DNA of 64,000 nucleotides, from assembly GCF_000327385.1 (NCBI RefSeq), contig NW_008708401.1, forward strand, positions 771,042 to 835,041, given 5' to 3'. The notes beneath the pieces were generated by a model, which was given only the letters and a program-made list of their open reading frames with translations, was not told where the DNA came from and ran no database searches. The position numbers were made by a program, and so were the translations under genes. The stretch comes from Lottia gigantea (lineage: Eukaryota > Mollusca > Gastropoda > Lottiidae). Every line of letters begins with the position of its first letter. Position 1 is the stretch's first letter. Of this stretch, positions 55,707 through 64,000 are shown one piece after another.

Positions 55707-55807
55707 ACAGTCTTCCACTATCTAAACTCTTACTCCTTATTACATGTCATCTCTGACCACGATATGCTCATTTCCTAACCTGATTGGAATGATTTATCAA
55801 CTTTAAT
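55707..55807 (+). repeat. 101-bp direct repeat, copy 1 (abuts gap)
   Basis: It begins ACAGTCTTCCACTATCTAAA at the first base after the gap and ends GATTTATCAACTTTAAT. It is identical to 57453-57553. The repeat may extend into the gap. Confidence 0.98.
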
Positions 55808-55969
55808 ATTACTTTACATTTTTCTCTATCAACGGTACTATATTATCCATTTGTACCGTTGCTAAAGGAACATGATTGCTCTATTTCTTTCCGATTTCCA
55901 ACTTTCGAGGTATTTGGCTTGAGATCGGATTTTTAATTGCTGAACATGATTGTGAATATTGTATATACA

Positions 55970-56167
55970 TGTTGTGTAAAATATAATTGACCACAAGACT
56001 ACTGGTCACTTGTCTCATCAGAATATAATATTCTTGAAATATTTCTTGAAGACTGGTTGAAGTATTATTACTAATAATTAGTATAAATTAGTATAAAGGC
56101 TAGTTATATTATATTCTGATGAGACAAGTGACCAGTAGTCTTGTGGTCAATTATATTTTACACTACA
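55970..56167. mobile_element. Foldback element D (about 60-bp near-perfect inverted repeats)
   Basis: The left arm, 55970-56032 (TGTAAAATATAATTGACCAC, AAGACTACTGGTCACTTG, TCTCATCAGAATATAATAT), is followed about 70 bp later by its reverse complement at 56105-56167. The pairing is essentially perfect over 55 bp. It is non-coding and resembles a young MITE. Confidence 0.9.
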
Positions 56168-56182
56168 TCTATATACTTTCGA

Positions 56183-56498
56183 TACTGCTCCATGTTACAA
56201 ACAGTTATGTAAAATGTTACAAATAATGCGGCTTCATGTTACAAACTATGCGGCTCCATCTTACAAACTATACTGCTCCACGTTACAAACCACGCGACTC
56301 CATGTTACAAACTATACTGCTCCATGTTACAAACTATATTTCTATGTAATATGATACAAATAATGCGGCTTCATGTTACAAACTATACTGCTCCACGTTA
56401 CAACCATGCGGCCCCATGATATAAACTATGCGGCTCCAAGTAACAAACCATGCGGCTCCATGCTATAAACTATGCGGCTGCATGTTACAAATTACAGG
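56183..56498. repeat. Minisatellite, 22-bp unit, about 14 copies
   Basis: The unit is CATGTTACAAACTATGCGGCTC with variants in the last eight bases (ATACTGCTC, CCATGCGGCTC). Copies are moderately diverged, with higher-order alternation of GCGGCTC and TACTGCTC types. Confidence 0.9.
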
Positions 56499-57013
56499 TT
56501 TTATATTAAACATTCTTTGAAAGTAGCTAACTATTGCCGCTGTATTTTGGAAAGAATCCTCACAACTCTCTGTCTAATCTACTGCATGACATTAACCTTA
56601 CGAAATGTAGTGCGTAAAATTCAATACACGGTAATTTGATCATGTCAACTGAATCAAGTAGAAAGAATGCACTAGAAATGTAGAAAATGATCGTTTTTCT
56701 CAATCATTGATCAGCAATTCCAATGTTTCCACCTTAATTGTTATTATAAATTACTAGACACGAGTTTATTCAGTACGTTTAAAAAAACAAATAACGATCG
56801 CAATAAAACCAATAAAAAGAACATCATACATCAAGCGTTGTGTTTTATCAATTTTAAAAGATGAAATATAGATCGTTTAGCATCTAATTAAAGAGGGGGT
56901 ATGTGACAGCTTCATTAAAAACAGAAATTATGACTCAATGGTCAAAAATGTATTACTTTCTATTATTCTGTATGTTGTAAATGAAATGTCAATAGAGGTG
57001 GTGAACATCGTGT

Positions 57014-57298
57014 TTTGAACTTTATTTCAATTTTCAACAGTCCAACCTCCATTTTCAAAATTTTGAAGTATCAAGACATAAGTAGGTGCCCGTCCATGTT
57101 CTCAATATCTGTTTTCTATATATCACATAGTATCTTAGTCGTCATTTTAACATTAAAACGCTAATAATTCTGGACACTCGTGGATTTGAAGGCTCAAATT
57201 TCGATGGTGAGCTGTGATTGACTTAGCTTAAAAAAATTCCCTTTTCTGAGGCTAAGGTATGTTCAAAAAGAATGGCGCATCTGTCCCTTTAATCCCTT
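57014..57298. mobile_element. Family B element
   Basis: It carries CATTTTAACATTAAAACGCT, AATTCTGGACACTCGTGGAT, GAGGCTAAGGTATG and AATGGCGCATCTGTCCCTTT. It is followed immediately by TCCCTTTAAAG, a family A-type end. The left boundary is approximate. Confidence 0.8.
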
Positions 57299-57452
57299 TA
57301 AAGTTGTTGTTCAAGAATCAAACAAAATGGCGACACGACACGTTAAGGATTTGTAAAGAAATTTCAAATATCTAATTTAGACATTGTTATTCATAACCTT
57401 GTAGATAGAATTATGGAAGCATGTTGTAGATCTTTCTAATATGGTTGTCATA

Positions 57453-57553
57453 ACAGTCTTCCACTATCTAAACTCTTACTCCTTATTACATGTCATCTCT
57501 GACCACGATATGCTCATTTCCTAACCTGATTGGAATGATTTATCAACTTTAAT
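57453..57553 (+). repeat. 101-bp direct repeat, copy 2
   Basis: Identical to 55707-55807. It is preceded by GGTTGTCATA, and the following sequence differs from copy 1 (GTCATTTTTCC against ATTACTTTACA). Confidence 0.98.
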
Positions 57554-58289
57554 GTCATTTTTCCAATGACAGACGTCTCTTCATTTCATAGTTGACATCT
57601 ATTTCACCAAGCTTTCTGAACATTTGTCAGGCTGAACCTTAGAACTCGGCAATTGCTTGCTGCATACCAATAGCTTGTGTATTTCTTCAAAATTATTTCG
57701 AATAAGTGAAAGTAAATCAGTTAGTTTAAATTTGACAAATAGATTCCGTAAAAATGAAAAGAAAAAAATAATTTCAACCCTTAAAGTTTGAATCTTGAGA
57801 TACAGACAAATTTGGCTACAATTAATTCTAAATAATTTCTAATAATAAATTTCGATTTGTAGAGTATGTCCAATGCGTTTCCTTTGTAGTTGATTATTTT
57901 TTCATGTTGTTGAAATTGTGTCAAACTATTAAGATAACTGAATTAAGAAAAGCCTACTGATATTATAAGTAAATGCTTTAATCGTTTATATTGGACGATG
58001 ATTCTGTGTTCTGACACCCAAGAGAGAAATAAATATAATGCTGATTTAGTTATTTATCAATTTATCATGATATAATAAGATTTACCTTCATTACCTAACA
58101 TCATTTATTTACTGTCACTCCACATTTCCTTTCTTACTTCAGACTCGATAAATGAAGCCACATCGAATGGATTCGTTCTAAAAAAATGTGGGTAGTCTTG
58201 TCAGAATGCATTATAATATCTGTGGTCTTGATGTAAAGTAATGTAGACTCTTTAAAGTCATAGCATCTGTAATTATTTTCGTTTCTTAG
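57554..58289. other. Gene-free AT-rich stretch
   Basis: No recognised feature was seen here. Confidence 0.5.
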
Positions 58290-59131
58290 GAGCACGTTTG
58301 TGCGACCACCAACATCAGGTAATGTCTTGTATCTCAGAATCGGCGTGCGTGAACCAAGATAGTCTTATCTTCAAAGACCTTTATACTTGAAATTTTGATT
58401 CATGTTGTTGATCGTGTCGTCGTAATGGATTGTTCGAAACGCAATACTCCTACCTACTTCAAATGATCGGAAGCGATGTGTCACTTTAAATAAATAGCAG
58501 CATTCGTGTGCATTCTATCACGCTACTGATACTTTAAGATCGAGAAAATTTTCCAAATGATTTGTGATTAAAATTGAAAATTTGTTCTTAAGTGGGCCCT
58601 ACATTCAATTTGAATTCCAAAAGCTGCATCTAATTCTGTAGACTTCTAAAAATTTGTTATGAAAAACGGGTGTCCTGTGACGATATCGTGAGGAATTAAA
58701 CCATGATGTAAAGAATGAACCAACCTAACCTGTTTGATATTAACCCAGATAAGTTAAGTGTAAGAATGAAATAAAGTCATCATGCTTCAGACAAACTTTA
58801 TCACACGAAGTAATATGATAAGTTTGAAGGTCTTAGACTGGTGATTTTCTAACCGACCTATGCTGTCTTTTACCGAACGCTTCTAAGAAAGCACCAAGTT
58901 ACTCTTTCTGAAATAGTAGAGAAAACATTCGCTTATAGATATGATAAAAATCCGTACAAGGAAGACAATTCCGTAAATCAAAAATCTCGACCAAAGAAAG
59001 GCAAAAAAGGTAGTAAAGGTAGTATAGTAGTGGACTCCTCCAAAGAGAAGTACCATCAGGTGTTTCGAAAAGTGTTAGATGGATGGTTCATTCTACAGAA
59101 CGATGTTAAATACCGATTACCAAAGGCCTAG
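58290..59131 (+). CDS. Possible last two exons of an unidentified gene
   Basis: A 29-bp candidate exon (58290-58318) is bounded by TTTCTTAG and GTAATG. A second candidate (58888-59131) follows the pyrimidine-rich acceptor GCTGTCTTTTACCGAACG then CTTCTAAG and ends in TAG. The phases fit (29 bp leaves two bases; the second exon supplies the third). The second exon gives 81 uninterrupted residues, starting RKHQVTLSEIVEKTFAYRYD, with a basic KKGKKGSKGS segment and an amphipathic end (EKYHQVFRKVLDGWFILQND). Residue choice looks like real protein, but the family is not recognised and no upstream exon was located. Remnant of a mobile element is an alternative. Confidence 0.3.
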
Positions 59132-59217
59132 ACAGTCTTGGTGGAGACTTTTGATTTTGTCCACCAAGTTCCCAATTCCTCATACAGTACCAAGGAGCTA
59201 ACACAATTAAAAAAAAC

Positions 59218-59300
59218 TCAGCGTAATAGTTCAATCGGTAGCGAGTTAGAATGTCGTTTGCCGGGCGATAAGGTCTGAACCCTGCCAGTGCTTCAGAGAG
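59218..59300 (+). repeat. tRNA-like sequence, possible SINE head
   Basis: TAGTTCAATCGG (59227-59238) resembles a Pol III A box, and GGTCTGAACCC (59272-59282) resembles a B box, at tRNA-like spacing. It does not fold into a clear intact tRNA by eye. A decayed tRNA-derived SINE is more likely. Confidence 0.35.
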
Positions 59301-61235
59301 CCGTGAACTGCTTTCACGCATTCGTGAAGAGTGGATAATAACACTTCTGACTAAGCAAAATATCGTTAGTTGCAAGTCGAAAAAGATAACATTAAACGTC
59401 GCTGTCTTGACAAACATTGTTCTCATTGTATACTTGAATACGCTTCATACAGCTTTACACGTTTTGTGCTCAGTTGAATGCCAAAAGTAGGACGAAGGAC
59501 CACACAAATCGTGACCTTTTGTTTCAAACATATACTGCTGTAGACATATCGGAAGCTAGGGGGTCTTTCTGTAACCGTAGACAAGATAATTCGGATGCCA
59601 TGCCGCTGGAAAAAGAGAAAAATGTTTTATTTTATAGCGACATCGGCATCTAATCATTCTAGTGAGACTCGAAAGCGTTGGGCTTAAAGGTTGAAAAATG
59701 ATATCGGAAAGAGTCCACTGGGTCGTTAGACCAATGATGTATGTATGATCTCGCAGGCAAAAAAAACCCTTCCGTACGTATATTGAGTGATCTGTTTTTT
59801 TTTGGTTTGGACTCGAAGTTACCAAAGGCTGAGAAAATGATCTAGGGAATGGTCTTGTCCCCAAGCATTGTCATTGGTTTACATTGTGTCAAATACATGG
59901 CCTCGTTAGCGAAGTTTGCTTTACGTATATTGGGAGTTTTTGGACTTGCCGTATATTAGAATGAAAAACAATATCGTCTAGTAAATGAATACAACATAAA
60001 ACTAGTTGACCGAGTAATAAAGATAGTCTGTAGTAATCCTGCTATAAAAGAATAAGATTGTTATTGAGACACAACATAATCTTTATTTCATTACCAACAT
60101 GTCTCGATTATCTTAGCCTTTCTTTCGTTCATTCATCTTGAACCATCTCAATAATAACCGCCGTAACTGGGTCTTAATAATTCACTTGCATGCTGTTGAC
60201 TACACATATCAAGGAAAATATATAAGTAAATATATAATGGGTCTGGTCGACCTTGCGACTGGTAGTATCTGAGAGCTAATAGATTTTCAGCGACTGCCAT
60301 CAATCAAATTGCAATTGCCATGAGTTGTACAATGTTTATTGCAGAAACTCAAAGGACTTTTGTTAATTTTATACTGAATCGGAGAAACGCATCACGTCAA
60401 TTCTAATAATAACAGTCCGTCTTTCAGCAACTAAACAGTGCATGACACAGCAGATGGTCATGTATGAATGTATTTTTTCTTTCTGATTGCTTTTCTAGAG
60501 ACGGATTAATGGATTTTGCTGCTGCAAATAATTCCCCAATGATATGTCGATGAGCAATACACTAGTACCTTATGGAGACTTTGGTTATAGCGTAAAATTT
60601 TGTTTAACGATGCCAGACGTGTACCTTGATATAAATGTTCCAGTCATTTTCGTAGTCGATGGAAAAACACCAAACCAATTGATGCGGGGTCGTAATGTCT
60701 GTCTGATCAAATGGCATTAATACACCATTAAATTTACATTAAATATGAACACATCGTTCATCAGACTATCATACAAGACACACAGGTAGAAAAACAGGTT
60801 GTCCAAACGATCAAATGCTAATCTTCAATATATTACGTTACTAAAATCATACTACATATCAGCATCTCATTCTTGGTTGATCCCATTGGGTTCTGAAGGT
60901 TTGACCAAATGTACAATATTCTTCAGTTAGTATTATAGACAATAACATTTGAAACGGAATACAGAAGTTGATGTTTCAGAAAGCTATAATCATTTGCTGT
61001 AAAAAATCTTATATAATCACGTTTCCAATTGATATTTCGGTTATAGGTTATAGATCCTGGAAGGGCTAAATCAGCAGTTGAGGTGCCTAATTCCCCTCGT
61101 AGCCCCTCTTGTGGTCAATGTAATGTTAGAAAGAAACCATTTTTACACGTAAAAATATCTTTCACGAGGATTCTATCCTTCAATTGGGTTTTGGCAAATA
61201 TTACATTCTATAAAATACCATTAACTACTTTGTTT
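59301..61235. other. Gene-free stretch
   Basis: No recognised gene. The minus-strand frame at 59556-59864 (102 codons) has no known motif. Confidence 0.5.
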
Positions 61236-61455
61236 GAGTAAGTAATCTCTTCAAAAAGATTCTATTCCCCCAAAAATCCGATAGAAAAAAATCTATAATA
61301 AAACTTATACTTGCCTCGGACAGAGTATCGGTATAAAATAGCATTTTCATACGCTGTTTAAAGTATATAATCTCTTCAAAAAGAATTAATTTCTCAAAAA
61401 GTCCAATGAAAAAATCTGCGATAAAACGAACTCTTATATTTGCCTTGGACGATGT
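61236..61455. repeat. Two-copy diverged tandem duplication, about 130-bp period
   Basis: TAATCTCTTCAAAAAGATTC and TAATCTCTTCAAAAAGAATT start the copies near 61241 and 61370. Both continue through an AAAAATC/AAAGTCC, ATAAAAC, TTGCCT.GGAC pattern. The 149-codon minus-strand frame across it inherits internal repetition from this and is probably not a gene. Confidence 0.65.
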
Positions 61456-61674
61456 ATTTAATTGTGAAACCTTGAGATTAAGTTTCAGCTCGAATGAACG
61501 ATTACAAGACAGCATGTATAATATGTAGAAGTTACTCATTAGCTTTCCATTATGACCCTTATTACCCGGCTCACTCATGGAAATAATCAACTTAACACTG
61601 AATGTTTTATTTAATACGCTTGATACAATAACAATTTCATTATAATCTCTTACAAACACTTTAATAACGACCAT

Positions 61675-62079
61675 TCATGAACTAAATAACACACAAAGTG
61701 TGATAATTATTGTTTGGCAATTGGCACTGGACTCTCGTTTGATAAATTGGCAAACTAGGGGTTGGGCAGCTTAGTGGCTCAACTAGATGAGTCGGGGCCA
61801 GTTGGTGTAAGTTGCTTTTCCCCACTCCCTCGTCAATATTTTTCTAACATAGCCTCTCCTACATATTTTTCTGGGGAGGTAGGTAACGTTTGGAGGTAGG
61901 TGGCCAAATCAGATACAGAAAAAACTGCATTCATTGCATGCCCATTGTTTCTGTTTCGAATTTGACGACTTTTTTGTTACAGACATGTCAAATCGAGGCC
62001 TTTGACTTATGGATTGTTGTTTGGAAAATAACATGTTGTAATACACACTTCTTATTAGATATTTAAATAATAAAATGCC
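61675..62079. other. Gene-free stretch before minisatellite
   Basis: No recognised feature. Confidence 0.5.
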
Positions 62080-62526
62080 GAAGATCTTGAATTCAGGGAC
62101 TGTTGAAGATCTTGAATTCAGGGACTGTTGAAGATCTTGAATTCAGGGACTGTTGAAGATCTTGAATTCAGGGACTGTTGAAGATCTTGAATTCAGGGAC
62201 TGCCGAAGATCTTGAATTCAGGGACTGCCGAAGATCTTGAATTCAGGGACTGCCGAAGATCTTGAATTCAGGGACTGTTGAAGATCTTGAATTCAGGGAC
62301 TGTCGAAGATCTTGAATTCAGGGACTGCCGAAGATCTTGAATTCAGGGACTGTTGAAGATCTTGAATTCAGGGACTGCCGAAGATCTTGAATTCAGGGAC
62401 TGTTGAAGATCTTGAATTCAGGGACTGTTGAAGATCTTGAATTCAGGGACTGTTGAAGATCTTGAATTCAGGGACTGTTGAAGATCTTGAATTCAGGGAC
62501 TGTTGAAGATCTTGAATTCAGGGACT
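62080..62526. repeat. Minisatellite, 25-bp unit, 18 near-identical copies
   Basis: Units start at 62080 and repeat every 25 bp to 62505. The 21-bp core, GAAGATCTTGAATTCAGGGA plus C, and the following T are unchanged in all 18 copies. Only the two middle bases of the four-base linker vary (GTTG, GCCG, GTCG). Each unit contains the palindromes AAGATCTT and GAATTC. Confidence 0.98.
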
Positions 62527-62740
62527 CGTACTCTCAACGATGAACAACCTCACAATCAAACAGTCTATTATATATAATATGACGACTTCCTTGTTACAGA
62601 TAATATGTAGATATGGCACCCTATTCTCGGGCTATTCTTTCACTGTGTAAAATGATAAAAATGTAAAAGTTTGCGGGCCAAACCCTTTGGGACCTCCTGG
62701 TCGCTTGTATGTGTATTATGGCGGACGGACTCGATGGCGG

Positions 62741-62912
62741 TTTTATAAGGCTATTTCATAATCAATTACAAATAACTGACCCTTTAATATAGTTTCTGGA
62801 CAGGGTCCAATTCGACGATTCTATGATCAGACAAGTTACCTTATTTCTGGAAATGGTTCTATCAAGCTATTCCACCATCAATTACAAATAACTGGTCCTA
62901 TAATCCCAGTGT
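62741..62912. repeat. Two-copy diverged repeat, about 115-bp period
   Basis: ATCAATTACAAATAACTGAC near 62759 and ATCAATTACAAATAACTGGT near 62876 share flanking GGCTATTTCAT / AGCTATTCCACC. Confidence 0.6.
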
Positions 62913-63215
62913 TTAATTTTTATTACATATCACTCTGCTAGTTATATATCTAGCGGAAATAGAGTGAGTGAATATCAGGGGGATATCCTGTTATTCTCTT
63001 GTCTATTGCATTAAATCAGATCAGCTGTTGATGGCAATGGTTTTATTCATTAACTTTTGTTAATCGACAACTCTTATCTTCCTTTGTTCTTGGCTTTCGT
63101 CACACAACCTGCATAAATGTAGCCTTATTTTTTCAAGTTTGAAACCAAGAGCAAAGAGTTCCTGGTTTGAAACAGCATCAAATAATAGTATTCGCTAAAA
63201 TGTGGACGAAAGGCA

Positions 63216-63348
63216 AACTCCATATCCCCTTGATACTGGTCCATTTTGTTGAAAACAAGACCTCCCTGTCTGCCTCACAAAAATGTGACCACAAGCGCGA
63301 ACGCTATAGCCTCTTGATGCGGGTCTAATTTGCTGAAAACAGGGGTTT
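63216..63348. repeat. Two-copy diverged repeat, about 84-bp period
   Basis: CCTTGATACTGGTCCATTTT with GTTGAAAACAAG and CTCTTGATGCGGGTCTAATT with TGCTGAAAACAGG are related in tandem. Confidence 0.55.
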
Positions 63349-63608
63349 CGCTGAAGCTGGTATCCAGTACAGATAATGAAGTATCCAATCTAACTTAGTT
63401 GATTTAACCAGTGCTATTTAATTTGTATTACTGTAATATTATTAATTCTACTAACTGCTACCACAGCTTGACAGTTGGTAATAATAGTTTCTACTAATAC
63501 TAATAGAATTCCCACCAAATCAAATCACCAATTTAATCATTAGAATTGTCCATATTATCAATTAACTCACTTTCCGTTCAATTTTCTCTTATAACCCATT
63601 GATTTCCG

Positions 63609-64000
63609 CTACAAATTGATACAGAATTTCTTATAGCATCGCTTTGTTTTACACGTTAGCTTTAAGTCGTTTTGTCTTTATCTGAAATTACGAGCACGAG
63701 CTTCTTGACCACATCTTGGTATCGCACAGGACTCGCAATTGAAATTCCACATCGAAATTTTCAGGTTACAAATGATATAGTCTGTCTTATAAAATCATTT
63801 TACACGTTGGCTCTAGGTTGTTTGTCTTTATCTGAAATTGTGTGCATGATTTCTAGACCACATCTTGTTGACGCACAGGGCTCCTTCGGGGGTCAAATCT
63901 CGCTTAAAGCATCGTGTTACTGGAATTCCACATCGATATTTTTCAGGTTACGAATTGATGTAGTATTTTTTTATAACATCGCTTTGTTTTACACGTTAGC
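63609..64000. repeat. Tandem array running off the window end, 155-185-bp unit
   Basis: Three copies begin near 63609, 63765 and 63946. Shared marks are TTACACGTTAGC/TTGGC, TTTGTCTTTATCTGAAATT, GACCACATCTTG, CGCACAGG, AATTCCACATCGA and TTTTCAGGTTACNAAT. The second unit is longer through a GGGGGTCAAATCTCGC insertion. The array is cut by the window edge. Confidence 0.85.

Noticed and set aside
55477-55778. Open frames across 55477-55778 on both strands
   Set aside because: They consist almost entirely of N and are artefacts of the assembly gap.
61225-61674. 149-codon minus-strand open frame
   Set aside because: It spans a two-copy tandem duplication, which explains the repeated residues, and shows no known motif or splice context.

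Overview
The window looks like nuclear DNA of an invertebrate animal, most likely a mollusc or another lophotrochozoan. It is AT-rich, its genes have many short exons and GT-AG introns of 0.2-4 kb, it carries many short palindromic mobile-element remnants and minisatellites, and its proteins are close to human orthologues. The phylum is an inference; no marker in the window fixes it. There is one assembly gap of 204 N (55503-55706).

Layout. (1) 626-5830, minus strand: V-ATPase V1 subunit C, 12 coding exons, 383 aa, complete. A palindromic TCACGTGA E-box lies at its 5' end. (2) 9413-16150, plus strand: a divergent neighbour coding a 412-aa adenylate-kinase-like protein. It has an MGC lipidation-type N-terminus, an altered P-loop and a charged linker where the LID should be, so it is probably a pseudoenzyme. 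(3) 16.2-23.3 kb: intergenic, with nested foldback repeats. (4) 23600-about 32890, minus strand: ARF6, 175 aa in four coding exons. Its first coding intron has U12-type (minor spliceosome) splice signals and splits the P-loop. (5) 34494-40740, plus strand: DEF8, 592 aa, C1 zinc finger plus Rubicon-homology domain, with one GC-AG intron. (6) 40.7-64 kb: no recognisable protein gene. It holds several minisatellites, foldback elements, a 28S rRNA-derived fragment, orphan promoter-like modules and a few unidentified exon-like or coding-like stretches. A 101-bp perfect direct repeat abuts the assembly gap.

Functional links. V-ATPase C, ARF6 and DEF8 all act in endolysosomal or endosomal membrane biology: acidification, endosome recycling and actin, and lysosome positioning. 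They face different ways and are separated by normal intergenic DNA, so this is probably coincidence rather than an operon-like unit.

Two interspersed non-autonomous families, here called A and B, recur across the whole window, including inside introns of all four genes. Both end in TTAAAGGG-like sequence, and B is found inside or against A, which suggests TTAA-targeted insertion.
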